Positions 33,256 through 44,597 are shown, counted from the first letter of the stretch. The stretch: 64,000 nucleotides of DNA from Anoplolepis gracilipes (GCF_047496725.1 NC_132978.1:13646001-13710000), one strand, 5' to 3'. Notes: generated by a model not told the origin, from the letters alone. Made by a program: numbers and translations.

Positions 33256-33418
33256 AACTGGGCGCGCGCTTGGCTATCGTGATGCTCAGTCCATTCTGTG
33301 GCGATGGTTATCCCGCATATATACTTACCGTAGTATCCGATAAAAGGAAATGTGAAGTAAGAGTACCAGCACCTATAGCACTTGCCCCTGCTACAAATAA
33401 TCTAAGTGATGCCATCAT
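28563..33418 (-). CDS. GPD2: Mitochondrial FAD-dependent glycerol-3-phosphate dehydrogenase, with alternative EF-hand exons
   Basis: Exons in transcript order: 33329-33418, 31811-31964, 31516-31738, 31244-31407, 31040-31152, 30744-30937, 30221-30609, 29882-30132, 29433-29780, then 29229-29327 or 29077-29178, then 28563-28697. The product is 719 or 720 residues (vertebrate about 727). It oxidises sn-glycerol-3-phosphate to DHAP on the outer face of the inner mitochondrial membrane and passes electrons to ubiquinone, completing the glycerophosphate shuttle. The FAD-binding GGGATG is at residues 66-71, followed by SSRSTKLIHGGVRYLQKA. The N-terminus suits mitochondrial targeting. Two C-terminal EF-hands are present: loop 1 at 625-636 (DKDRKGYVSIND), loop 2 in the alternative exon. 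It ends SGGGL, like animal homologues. Intron 1 is filled with foldback elements. Confidence 0.95.
29077..29178 (-). other. GPD2: GPD2 alternative EF-hand exon, variant b
   Basis: This 102-nt, phase-0 exon of 34 residues has calcium loop DTNMNGQVELDE. It has the canonical ligands, including glutamate at position 12. It ends YLQ exactly as variant a does. The donor (CAG then GTCTGT) is weaker than that of variant a. Confidence 0.85.
29229..29327 (-). other. GPD2: GPD2 alternative EF-hand exon, variant a
   Basis: This 99-nt, phase-0 exon of 33 residues has loop DLTYNGQMELQD, with threonine at position 3 and aspartate instead of glutamate at position 12. It is homologous to variant b and separated from it by a 50-nt intron. 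Confidence 0.85.
32125..32239. mobile_element. Foldback element in GPD2 intron 1
   Basis: Arms of about 45 bp, nearly perfect, read AAATCAGTGAGCGCTTAGTG at the left and the inverse at the right. TGTGATTGGTTCT and AACCAATCACA flank the loop. Confidence 0.8.
32250..32364. mobile_element. Foldback element in GPD2 intron 1
   Basis: Inverted arms (GGTTACTGTTG, then TTGGGAACCAATCAATCACAG, mirrored at the right) meet at a near-zero loop, GCAAAGCAACCTTTGC. The element follows the previous one by 10 bp. Confidence 0.8.
32382..32524. mobile_element. Foldback element with TTAAGGGCCGGTTGTTCCAAC ends
   Basis: Terminal inverted repeats of about 22 bp are bounded by TTAA at both sides, which is either part of the element or a TTAA target duplication. 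The centre contains a T-run of about 25 nt and CAGAACTTCTAAG. This member lacks a CCAATCA core. Confidence 0.7.
32525..32642. mobile_element. Foldback element with TTAATAACA arms
   Basis: The arms GGTTTAATAACA-TAGTTCTAA and TTAGAACTA-GTGTTATTAAAAC are inverted. Inner parts carry GACTAATCACAAC and CTGTGATTGGCTAGT. It touches the preceding element. Confidence 0.75.
32656..32793. mobile_element. Foldback element, family C
   Basis: The arms TAGTCTACAATGAGACTTTA, then AAGACTTAAGAAATTAACCAATCA, are inverted at the right. Related copies are at 36714-37000 (interrupted by another palindrome) and 45590-45745. Confidence 0.8.
32947..33295. mobile_element. Large foldback with internal (GA)n and (CT)n arms
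   Basis: The outer arms (AATGGACTGAGCATTGCGAT, GCCAAGCGCGCG) mirror the right end. They continue into about 50 bp of GA on the left and about 80 bp of CT on the right. An inner palindrome of about 50-bp arms, CTCATTGGTTA versus TAACCAATGAG, forms the tip. The whole 349 bp can fold as one hairpin in the GPD2 pre-mRNA. Confidence 0.85.
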
Positions 33419-34969
33419 CTGTCACGTAACTCGTCAATTTTATCGAAAAAACTGAAATTAAGAAACATTGTTTCACGAAAAGGAAGATAAATATATATAT
33501 GACTCAAATAGAATAAAAAAGCACTGATTTCATCCGACAACCTTGATAAGAACTTGAAGCACGTGGGATTACGTAAGTGACATTCTCGGTGTTACACCCA
33601 CGCGGATACAAACACGATCATGTAATCAGCTCGTGCAATCTCAAATAAAATCCACATAAAGATCGACAGTACATCACTGATGGCATACGCTATCTTGATC
33701 TTTAAATCTAATAATTTAGCGCGAAAAATAAAATTATTAAGCGCGAATTGCACTAACTTGGAAATAAGTTGTCGAGACATATGATTCATATTAGAATGTT
33801 ATTGTAGAATTTGTAATAATTTTTAGACAGAACGTAGAAAAACTCTTGCGCAAAAAATGCATAAAAATTAGCAGTACCTGTTGGTATTTCCGTATCAATC
33901 TAGAGTTAGCTGAAAAATTTGGTAAATCTCAAGTATGTATATTGTAGTTTAAAATGTACGCACATTATGAGAACATAATGCCGAATTCGATGTCGCAAGG
34001 TTGTAGTTAAAATAGCGTTCGCAAATCTCACGTATACATTCGTGCCAAATGCTTCGAAATGTCACTCAACAATAGATACATATACAATAGCCTATATATA
34101 CAACCTGTATAATATATTAACTACTTATTACGTGTTATTTAATCTGTGTTAATTAATTACAAGATTTGCTTGTAACATAAACACGAAATATATTCAGTTT
34201 GCTCTATTCAACGTTATTAATATTATGCAGTGTATCTTTAATTATGCGTTTACATGTTTTAATTGTTTAGCGCATTCTTCTCGATTTTTTTTCAACAATC
34301 TTTCAATCAATTAAACAATCGAGTCAAGTCAATTTTTAAAATTCGAGAATATAGGAACTGATACGGGAATAAATTCTCGTTCGCTAAATATCTGATAAAT
34401 GCCATACGATTATTACACTGCTAATGAATGACATGATTAAGTAATTATTATCGCCGGAAAATACACAAGAAAATAAATTTTTTAAGCCGGTTAAATTAGA
34501 TAATAGCGATATATTCATATACTCACAGCGAAATGAGGAGGCACGTTCTCCTTTTCACCAAATGTTACGACACTAAAATTTCAGAAAGCACATATCTTCT
34601 AACTTCCAATATCTGTCTCCTCTGATAGTAAAGCAGTCACGATATCACGACTCGCGACCACAAACTATTTCAGACTTCAGACCGATGGCCTATGGCCACC
34701 AACAGCGACTCTGATTGGCCAAAGATTAAATTTTGGCCGCCGAAAGCATAAAGACTAGAAATAGGAGACCCAACTCGCGTGGAAGGGATAGGTAGGCAAA
34801 AAACCGTCGTTACTAGCTGGCACCATTTAGACGCCATTATTAACAAGTGCTGTTGCGCTATATCGTACAGCGCAGTGCTGTATGCTATATATAGTATGTA
34901 TATATCTACCATAGTTATATTAAATATAGATAGAGCTTTGTCCAATTTCTGTCCTAGGTGTGTGGTGCC
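33419..34969 (-). promoter_or_regulatory. GPD2 upstream region
   Basis: Mostly AT-rich unique DNA. A CTGATTGGCCAAAG box and a TTTTGGCCG motif lie around 34710-34740. No exon of another gene is recognised; a 5' non-coding GPD2 exon may lie here but cannot be placed. Confidence 0.4.
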
Positions 34970-35141
34970 AAGATAATTAGATAAATAGATAATCTTTTTT
35001 TCCCGTCGCGCATGCGCATTCGTATATTTCTCTCGACAGACGGTACAGATAGCGATATTTCAATTTTTCGTATTCAGCTTTGAAAAAGTTATATTTTTTT
35101 ATAAATTTTGTTTTAAGATATTCTTTATAAAAATTGAAAGG

Positions 35142-35293
35142 TTCCTAAAGAGTCGGATTTTGCAATTTGACTCTTAAAAATTTATAATAAATTGACTTCG
35201 AATTCAAGAAGCAACTACACCTGATCCGCGGTCAGCAGCACATTTTTGTAAATTTTATTTCGACCTTTTTTCCAAAAAATCGCTCTTTAGGAA
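35142..35293. mobile_element. Short element with CTAAAGAG/CTCTTTAG ends (copy 1)
   Basis: It is bounded by CCTAAAGAG and CTCTTTAGG. An inverted, diverged copy of the same unit lies at 35987-36151. Confidence 0.6.
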
Positions 35294-35345
35294 CTTGCGA
35301 ACAATGTTGCTGATTAAAAATATCATAATTTTATTGCAATTTTCT

Positions 35346-35490
35346 CTAAGGGTGATTCCACAATAGCTGTCGTAAGTCGGATGTCGGAAGAGTTGACCAA
35401 TCATATTCGATTATTCTTCTCTAAAGTCAACTGTGATTGGTCAACTCTTCCGACGTCCGACTTACGACAGCTATTGTGGAATCACCCTAA
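35346..35490. mobile_element. Foldback element, family B (best-preserved copy)
   Basis: Arms of about 55 bp with a single mismatch begin AGGGTGATTCCACAATAGCT and end at the loop with TTGACCAATCA versus TGATTGGTCAA. Further copies are at 10596-10722, 44883-45024, 45335-45462 and 49264-49402. Confidence 0.9.
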
Positions 35491-35567
35491 ATTTTAGCTG
35501 TAATACGACAAAAACGAATCCGTAGTTCGCAGCCGGCCAATAGGAGTCTCCACAGTACCTTCTGTCG

Positions 35568-35826
35568 ACCCCATAGAGATATTATATATAGAGCACGGGA
35601 ATGCTATGCTAGCCCGTGAGTGGATGCGATAGCGAAATAGAAGGAGAACGCCTGCTATATGGGCCACTGCTGTCCTTGTCTGTCGCGCATGCGCAAACTG
35701 ATAAATAGCATAGACAATAGACATAGCAAGGACAGCAGGGGCTCATATAGCAGGCGTTCTCTTTCTATTTCGCTATCGCGTTCTCGGCCCCCTCCCGTAC
35801 TCTATATACATATAATATCTCTATGG
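35568..35826. mobile_element. Large foldback element without CCAAT core
   Basis: Outer arms (CCATAGAGATATTATATATA and its inverse) and inner arms (GCGATAGCGAAATAGAAGG, GAACGCCTGCTATATG, GCTGTCCTTG) pair over about 259 bp. CGCGCATGCGCA lies at the tip. Confidence 0.8.
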
Positions 35827-35986
35827 TATAAATTCATTGAATTCATTAAGGATCGGCAGGCGACACGGTGGAGACCTCATGCGGAGACTTCGGAACTACA
35901 AATTCTTTTCGACGATATTTCGGTTATAAATTAAGAAAGAATCATATTTAACAATGATATTCTTATTTAGGAGGATTGCTCGCAGC

Positions 35987-36151
35987 CCGCTAAAGAGCGA
36001 TTTTTTGAAAAAAAGGCTTAAAATAAAATTTCATAAAGTTGACATGAATAAGGTATACTGATCGTGAATGAAGTATATAGACCAGGTGCATCGATTGTAA
36101 CTATTATAAATTTTTTAAAAGCCAAAATGCAAAATCCGGCTCTTTAGCGGG
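35987..36151. mobile_element. Short element with CTAAAGAG/CTCTTTAG ends (copy 2, inverted)
   Basis: This is a diverged copy of 35142-35293 in the opposite orientation. Both share the GCGATTTTTT and AAAATCCG inner borders. Confidence 0.6.
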
Positions 36152-36504
36152 GTAATAAACTTTGCAAGGAATGTAGCAAAAAAAGTTTTATAAAGAAATA
36201 TAACTTCTTCGAGGCAAAATATTACCGAATAGAATATTGTATCTGTACCTAAAGTGCAAGTGCAGCTAATTGTAAGAAATTGAGTTGGCAGCACCGTTTG
36301 CTAAGGAGAGACAATGAAAGACAATAATGTCGTCTTCGTCTTTCTTGAAATGCAATGATGTTATACTATACAGACATACACCAATACATTAAATAAGAAT
36401 TCATTTCTCAATGTTGGTGACAGTGACGCTGGAATTTTCTGGTCGGTCCTGCCGACCCTTAAAGTGCCGTCCCATGACAGTCGGAACTTCAGAAAAGTAA
36501 TGAA
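36152..36504. other. Unassigned intergenic DNA between foldback elements
   Basis: About 350 bp with no gene. It may contain eroded repeat sequence, but nothing is supported. Confidence 0.4.
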
Positions 36505-37220
36505 GTGGGAATCAACCAATCAGAAGCCTCTAATTTTTGCTATTCTGATTTTTCGATAGCCTCGTTCCCGTAGTTTACGGAATGCTATTAGTGGAGGTCA
36601 ACCAATCAAAATCATATAATTTAATGCACACAAAAGGTAACGGACAATGGACAACGTGCTAAATTTAGATGATTTTGATATTGTTTATATAAATCAGATT
36701 TTTCTATTAGACAAAGCGTAGTCTACAATGAGACTTTAAAATGTAAGACTTAAGAAATTAATCAATGACCGGTATTCATAGTCCGAGCTTATATTTAAGA
36801 TCGTCTTAAGATCTCGTTCAACCAATAAAATGATGTTATGCGGCTATTTGATTGGTTGAACAGGATCTTAAGACGATCTTAAATATAAGATCGGACTATG
36901 AATACCGACCAATAATAATTGAGTTTAAAAAAGAATCATGAATATGATTGGTTAATTTCTTAAGTCTTACATCTTAAAGTTTCATTGTAGACTACGCTTA
37001 GGCCGGGTCTACAATAGCTGTAATAAGCCTTAAGTCGTAAGAAATGAACCAATCATATTCATTATTCTTCTCTAAAGCCTCGTCTACAAGAGCCGTAGAA
37101 CGTAAGGTCACAAGCAAATTGACCAATGACAGTCAAGCATTTTCGAAAATGCGGGAACGAGGCTATCGAAAAATCAGAATAGCAAAAATTAGAGGCTTCT
37201 GATTGGTTGATTCCCACTGT
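36505..37220. repeat. Widely spaced 65-bp inverted repeat (family D) enclosing other elements
   Basis: GTGGGAATCAACCAATCAGA, continuing to TTTTTCGATAGCCTCGTTCCC at 36507-36573, is present in inverse orientation at about 37149-37219. The two arms enclose about 575 bp that holds a family C element and part of a family B-like arm at 37003-37110. Confidence 0.75.
36714..37000. mobile_element. Family C foldback interrupted by a nested palindrome
   Basis: The outer arms match 32656-32793. At 36767-36909 a second palindrome (ACCGGTATTCATAGTCCGAG, then ATCGTCTTAAGATC, and inverse) is inserted near the centre. It carries its own GTTCAACCAAT and TTGATTGGTTGAAC. Confidence 0.8.
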
Positions 37221-37891
37221 AGATGACCCATTACTTTACTGCAACGCACGGTATAACATTGCGGTATAGGAATACAGACGTAACAATATATATATAATAT
37301 TACATATATTATTAATAGCTGCACGTAATGTTTTGTTATCCTAATGTATGTATATTACGAATAGCGTGTAATTATCGAAATATTTTTATGCATATGTATT
37401 CCTATGTGTATGTGCAATAAATTTTATTAATCAATTTTCTTAATAAAAACTTTAGTTGAATACAATATGTAGAATATATATTTACAATAAATTGCTTTGC
37501 TATTTTCCTTATTCTTGAAATAAAATAGTAATCATTTTAAATAACATTAAATTATACTTTTAATTTTTTTAAATTATTAATTTCCATAATTTTTTAAAAT
37601 TTATTTTTTAAATGCACATTAAAATTAAAAGTTAATATTACCACATACATTTATAAGTATATAAATAAGATAATTAATATTACATCTTTTGAAAATAAAC
37701 AATATTGAATATATAATTTTTATTTAAATATATTTTTTTAATTATATTAATTGTACTGGATAATAAAAGACCTTTGCAGTCAAAATAACAGACCAAAATA
37801 ATACATTAATCAGATAAATTTCAATTTTTTACTTATCTAACAGTAACAATATTTATCTAACAATTTTATTTTATATATTATACAATATTAC

Positions 37892-37895
<4 letters not shown>

Positions 37896-37969
<74 letters not shown>

Positions 37970-37981
37970 GCGCGCGCGCGC
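37896..37981. repeat. (CA)n(CG)n microsatellite
   Basis: About 60 bp of CA followed by 25 bp of CG, an alternating purine-pyrimidine tract. Confidence 0.95.
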
Positions 37982-38589
37982 CGCAAACACATTACAATTC
38001 CGTCGACACTTTGGCTAGGTTTTGTAAAATACATATGCGCACATTTAATTACAGTACACGTCACATATATTATAGAAAATGCTTGCATATACGCTTTACG
38101 AAACTTAGCCTTTGTGGACAATATGTACTTAAGAACATTCGTGGACATTGGCAACGTAATTCAATATCCATGTTTCTATGTCCACAAAGGGTGTATTCAG
38201 GCACCTAAAACTGGACCGTGGCGTCTCTCAGGCTTCTCTCTGACTTAACAATTATAAATATAATTATAGATATAATTGTTATTGAAGCTTCTATAATTAT
38301 CATAGAATTATACTAATAACAATTCTAAATATAATTATAAATGTAATTGCCATTAAAGCTTCTACATTTTAAAAATATTGAGTAAATATTTTTTGCTTAC
38401 TAGATAGTTAACATTTTATATCTTTGTTATTTAACAGTAAATATCTGTACAAGTTAGGCACTCATACATCAAAAAGTGTTCGTAAAAAGGTTCACATACT
38501 CATAAAAGTCTCATATATTATTTACTATTTCATTGTATCAAGCAAAAACTTCATTCTAAGGACATACATTATTATCATGTATGGCAACA

Positions 38590-38595
<6 letters not shown>

Positions 38596-38659
<64 letters not shown>

Positions 38660-38752
38660 ATATATATATACATACATACATACATACATATATACACACA
38701 CACACTCACATACATTCATACATACATACATACATGCATGCACGCACGCACA

Positions 38753-38791
<39 letters not shown>
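38596..38791. repeat. Compound (TA)n, (TACA)n, (CACG)n microsatellite
   Basis: Three simple-repeat blocks lie in series over about 195 bp. Confidence 0.95.
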
Positions 38792-38793
<2 letters not shown>

Positions 38794-39057
38794 AATAACG
38801 TGTATAGTAAAACGTGTGTACACATAATACAAATGCAAAGAATGTACGATGAATGTGGATGTACAATAAATAGCAAAGATTGTTGCAGAAAGTCAAGACA
38901 CACGACATTACTAAACCTACTATTTACACAAGTTGTTATATCAAAATATATAATCATTCTTATTATAGGATATTAATGATTCTAGTGAAAAATACACTTT
39001 CACATTAGAGATGCAACATCTACATCAGAATATGTCAAAAACAAAATCTGGAGATCT

Positions 39058-40214
39058 TTATACTTCATCGGAGGCGAGCGTTTCTTTACCATCTGGAGAA
39101 GCCGACTTTTCTTTCCTCTCTTCCTCTTTCATTTGAAGAGCGACTGCCGATTCTAGCACTCGTATTCTTCCTTCATGCTTCACGATTACAGCTTTTAATT
39201 TTCTTATCTCTTCTCTGCATTCTCTCAATAACTCTTCCTACGTAAATTAAACAACGAATTAATTATCAAGTTAATTAAATTATTTGATAGTTACTCAAAC
39301 GAGAAAAAATAAGAGGAAACAAATTTTCGATACACATACACAAGCTCCTGGCGAAATTTGCGCAATATCTTGCGTGGCATTAGACGCAACCTTGGCTCCT
39401 TTACTTAATATATTAGATTTCTTTTGTACTTTAAGTTCATTTTTGGAAGCGGATGGTTGATAACCATCTCTTAGGGATATCAATACAGGCTCTGCATCAG
39501 TGCCAGTTTGCCATTCTTCTGCCGAGATTGCAGCTGTGTCACCAGGTGTATCAGGATATAAGTCTTCTTGAAAAAGCTCAGACTGGAATACAATTATATA
39601 GATATAGAACAAGCGACTTTACTAGCCTTTAGGAATTGTATTTTACAATTTTTTTTTCATACATTCTCTTACCTTTCTCGGCACTGTCATAGATATCACT
39701 TGGCAAAAGCCTGAATTATTTAATCGATAGAATCTGATTATTTCACAGCTATTAACGTCACAGCCCCGTTTTGGCATCATTCCTATACCTCGTTGAGGAT
39801 CAGGAGTTTGAAAAGTATTGATGTAGTGAACAAAGGGCGGTTCGGGTGTAATTTCAAAATATCGGATCACAGAATCACCCTTGCCACATAAATACACTAG
39901 GTTTGTATCAGGATCATATAGAGGGAACATAACCCCGTTACTTGTATCTAATTCTACCATAACTATTGGCTCGCCCAACATATCGGGAGCTCGCAAAGAA
40001 TATTGTCTTTCCGACATTTTACTAAAGCCTGTCGTGAAGATCAAGCCACCCCTGAAAATATAATGCAAATAACTTGATCAAAATAAACGAAGGTTAGGTT
40101 TATCAATAATGTACTATCTATCTAATATGCTGACTTTTGTCACTTAGCATATTAGCATCTTTTGATATATATTGCAATAAAAATGATTTCGTTTATTCAT
40201 TTTGTCACGCGCAC

Positions 40215-40271
<57 letters not shown>

Positions 40272-41687
40272 ATGTATATATAGGCATATTTGCATTAATA
40301 TCTTATTATCACATTCTCTTATATACATGAAGATTAATCATCAAAATTTTACAACATCCACCTTATTACCATACATAAAAAAACATCTTTCAACATGTTG
40401 CAATGTATATAGAAAATATAATTACAATGCAAATAATTATATGCAGTGCTATTATTCAAGTAAACTTCACTTGTGTGTGGATATAATACTTTGTTCTTTT
40501 CTTTCACAGATATAAATGTGATAATTATGATATTTTATAAAGATATCTCTACCAAAATTAATATTTTTCGACATAACTTAGATATTTACTTACACATTCT
40601 AACATTTACAAGTTACAATTTGAATTAAGTTGATGTACAATACTTACTGTAAGATTTACGAAGAATTACAGAGCGCGCATCTTGACACTCATATTTATTA
40701 AGTTGGCATCTTCGTCGAAATTCAGTCTGGGAGTTTTCCATTAAAAATTACAGAATCTCGCACTACACAAACCGGAAATACAAGATGATAAAGAAACAAA
40801 TGTATCTTTTAAGTGCGTGTCTAAATATATTTTTTTTTATAAAATATACTCGCGTAAAGAGAAGTGAAAAATAAATACCGTCATGTATCGACGCGAAAAT
40901 ATAAAACAATAAGAAAAAAAAGAAAGAGATGGAAAATAATGTAGAAAAAAATATATTCTAATATTGCAGTTGTATTCAAAAAAATCATTTGTAGGCAATT
41001 TCTGCAGTGATATAATTTATCTACTTTGTACCACTACTACTGTACTTGTGTAAAAAGGTGGATGTATACCATTTGATGATTATGTTTTATAGACATTTTT
41101 CTATGGTTGTGTTGTTTTATAAATAATCTATATGTACTGCTATAATAAAAGTAAAAAAATTGTGCAGCAATTTTACATTTTTTAACTCAACATTTTCTAC
41201 ATCCATACTCATGCAAAATTCATTCATTAGTGCATCTTTTCTTTTAAATGTTATTTTTAGTATATAATGTAGCAATGTGAATTAACGTCATATAAGTATA
41301 TATATTAATAAAATTATGAAAAAATATTTTGCTTTCTTTTTTCGTGTTACACATTCAAATGAAGCATTTTTCTGTTCATGAAATAATCTATTAAGCATTT
41401 AAAATTTATATTCAAGTATAAAATAACAATATTTATAATCAGATAATATATATTTATTGGATATATTTTATTCATGGAAAGACTGGTGCATACACAATTT
41501 GTCTCTGTATTTATCTAGCTTTGAAATTAAGTAATTAAAGAAAAAGTATTGTCTTTAAAAAAAAAAAATCCATTTTCTCCACAACTTATGATTATGGTAT
41601 TTGGCAAATTAGCATTTGAAAGATTCAATCTAAATATATACATACTTTTCAAAGTATGTCTATTTTCTGTTTTTCTCTTTTGTTCAT

Positions 41688-41741
<54 letters not shown>

Positions 41742-42610
41742 CAATCTTATTATATAATATACAAATATATACAAATGATATATTTAATACAAATAAAAAA
41801 AATAAAAAATAAATAAAATAAAAAATAAGTCGAGTATAATAAAATACTGAAAAATATATAGTACACATACCTTAGAAAAATAGCACGAGTTGCTTTGGTT
41901 CCTTCGTGCGCTACGGCTTCTTCTAATATTTCACCTGATCTTGGGTCTAAGATTCTAATTTTTTTATCTTTACATGTAGTGACTAATCGAGATCCATCCC
42001 AGTTCCAACATGCAGAATAAACCACATCTGGATGAGAGTCGATGCGTACTAAGGCTTCTCCCGTACCAACGTTCCAGATAATAACAAGATTGTCCGAACC
42101 AGCTGTCAGCAACACATTTAACGCGGATGGGTGCCATAGCACTAAACCAACTCTGCGTTGATGTAGTTGCAGATCTACTATCGATTCGGTCAATGTCCTA
42201 GAAATGCCTCCATCAGGTATTTGCCATACTTTGACAACACAATCTTCGGAACCAGAAGCTATGACATTATCATTATGAGGACACCACGCGATATCTAATA
42301 CAGGTCCTTTGTGTCCACCTACTAAAGGATAGTCTGCTGGTATCCTTCCTACCTATAATTTTTTAGATATATTATAAATTATTTGGAAGATGTAGTATAT
42401 ATTTTCACACTATACTATGTAAAAGATTCTGTTATGTTCAATTTAATAGAAAATGAGTTATGTACATACATAGATAGATATATATAAGCACTAAAAAAAG
42501 TATAATTCTTTTCAATGCATAATAATGTATGTAAAACATTAAATCAATTTAATTTGATCGATAAAAGGAATTAGAATGTAAAAAGCAAGAATATAAAGAA
42601 AGATAAAAAT

Positions 42611-42698
<88 letters not shown>

Positions 42699-42899
42699 TA
42701 CCTTATTGTGCGGCAAGACGATAAAGGCACCGCCACCCGCTGATTCTACGATAATGGCGAGAAATTTAGGATTCACGGCACAAAATGTCGAGTCCCACGA
42801 TGATTTGGACACTCTAATATTGTCATAACATTGTTCACGTTTTAGAGAAGTACCGTACACGTGGCGAAACTTGCTGGTACGCACCACACGGAAAGACAT
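39058..42899 (-). CDS. coro: Coronin (actin-binding WD40 protein), five exons
   Basis: Exons in transcript order: 42702-42899, 41871-42352, 39673-40051, 39340-39582, 39058-39237; 493 residues. The coronin signature SKFRHVYG is at residues 9-16, followed by WD40 repeats (GSEDCVVKVWQIPDGG, GSDNLVIIWNVGTGEAL, KDKKIRILDPRSGE). The coronin-specific extension follows (TTGFSKMSERQYSLRAPDML, RYFEITPEPPFVHY, MMPKRGCDV, EIIRFYRL), then a linker and a C-terminal coiled coil (EELLRECREEIRKLKAVIVK). Coronins bind F-actin and Arp2/3 and promote branch turnover at the cell cortex. It is a short class-I-type coronin. The donor of exon 1 is followed directly by about 80 nt of CT repeat. Intron 2 is 1.8 kb and contains a small unassigned open frame. 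Confidence 0.95.
40052..41870. other. Coronin intron 2
   Basis: It holds (TA)n at 40217-40267 and (CT)n at 41694-41738. A short minus-strand open frame with a consensus donor lies at about 40650-40742 (see findings). The rest is AT-rich and featureless. Confidence 0.5.
42615..42696. repeat. (AG)n microsatellite abutting the coronin exon 1 donor
   Basis: A pure 82-bp AG tract. On the transcript strand it is (CT)n starting 6 nt after the exon-intron boundary. Confidence 0.95.
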
Positions 42900-44439
42900 G
42901 TCTGCACACCTATTTTCAATTTACAAAAGTGGTACTTTTCGAGAAAGACAGAACAGAAAAATATCAATATCAATATCAAATAGCTTCTATGTAAATGAAA
43001 AGTACACGGTATCTCGATATGTCACTCGTATGCGCGTTAAGATTATTTTAATAAATTAGTGTCGCGTATTCGCGCTATGGGAATGAAGGCGTGTTGCGGG
43101 TTGCGGTATGTGAAACATATCCCTATTTTATAAATAGATTCCCCACTCTTTGTTTTTTCGTCATCAAAACGGATACGACCAATATATAAGAAACGTATAT
43201 ATTATTTCGGCTACTTTTCGATCACTATAATTACAAACGTGTGTTGTGCGTATGCACATGCAGATGCACATACAAATATTTGAAACTCAACTATTAAGAT
43301 TATTACAGTGACATGCTTTTTCGATTATCGCGATGAGTCAAGAGATCGTTCCCTGCGCTCCTTAAATGGTGCAGCGAAAAATGATTTCGATTTACCGAAA
43401 TAGACAGAGTCGCGCGAGCACGGCCGCGGCCGCGCCCGCGCCCGTGCCCGTGCCAGAATCGCGAAATCGTGATTCAGACGATTCAAAATATACATGACAC
43501 ACATATACCGATGTATACGCCGTATTTTCAAATCAGACAAATCTTATTTTATATATTTATATATAAAATTTAATGTTAGGAAAATTTAAAGTGATCTGTG
43601 CGGAAGATATTTCGACACACACAAATGCGATGCAAACTGACAATTTATCAATAATTTATATTCGCAATTATCGTTCTATTTATTATCATATGGTTAGAGT
43701 GTTACCTTACGCGTTAGAGTGCGACACATTTTTAACGAGCCATTAATCATTTGTAGACGATATCCCATAAAATCGACAAAGACAGCAGAACAAAATTTGT
43801 ATTCCCGCCACCGCTGTTACATCGTAGATAAAATGTAACTCGATTGACGACCGCGTAGTAGCGTCACGCAGAAACACGAAGAAGCCTCTGTCTTTAAGAA
43901 TACCTTATTTGGAAATGTACATGTTAATTCAAATAGCCTCTATATTCAATCACCCTTCAAACGATATCGTCAAGTCTACCATTCTCCGTTTTTCTTTATT
44001 ACTTATCTCTTTTTTTCGTACATTTTCTAACTACCCTGGCACATTTTTTTTCATGAATTTATGTTTCATTTACTTGGTCAATATTATTTACTCATAAATT
44101 GCATGGATTATCTATCACGAAATAAATAGGGTTAACAATTTTGTCGGAGCTTAAATGTGTTACGTATCGTATTTCTCTACAAGTTACACACTTATAAAAC
44201 AGAACTTACGGACTAATCTTTCTTGTTGCGAAACAAAAGATGCACACTTTTGGAAAAGGAGTCTTGACTCTTGTCCCCGTCACTAACCTCCTTAAGCGCT
44301 GACAATGACGGGCGTGCACACGTCTACGATCCACGGATGTGAAGTGTGAACGGTGAACGCCTTTCCAATTTTGTAAAGACCTGTCCAACAAACTTGTATA
44401 ACCATATAATGTATATGTATATACATAATACATATGTTT
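42900..44439. promoter_or_regulatory. Coronin upstream region
   Basis: It contains a CG-rich alternating stretch at about 43408-43455 (GCGGCCGCG-type). Otherwise it is moderately AT-rich with no recognised exon. The coronin promoter and 5' UTR are expected here. Confidence 0.4.
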
Positions 44440-44523
44440 AGAAAATCAACCAATCACGCATCTAATATAAAGAGCACGGCCATATGGCATTCTTTATATT
44501 AGACACATGATTGGTCGATTTCT
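44440..44523. mobile_element. Short foldback element
   Basis: AAATCAACCAATCACG then TCTAATATAAAGA are inverted as TCTTTATATTAGA, then CATGATTGGTCGATTT. The arms are about 33 bp around a CATATGG tip. Confidence 0.75.
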
Positions 44524-44597
44524 CTACATTTGTGCGATTATGCAAATCATCTGGATAGGCCTTTATGATCTATCCAAATAAACTTGCAAAGGTGCAT

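Larger units (their letters stand above)
37221..39057. other. Intergenic gap downstream of coronin
   Basis: AT-rich DNA with a (CA)n(CG)n tract at 37896-37981 and a compound (TA)n/(TACA)n/(CACG)n tract at 38596-38791. A small local duplication around a CTTTGTGGACA motif is present at 38110 and 38183. No gene is recognised. Confidence 0.5.
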
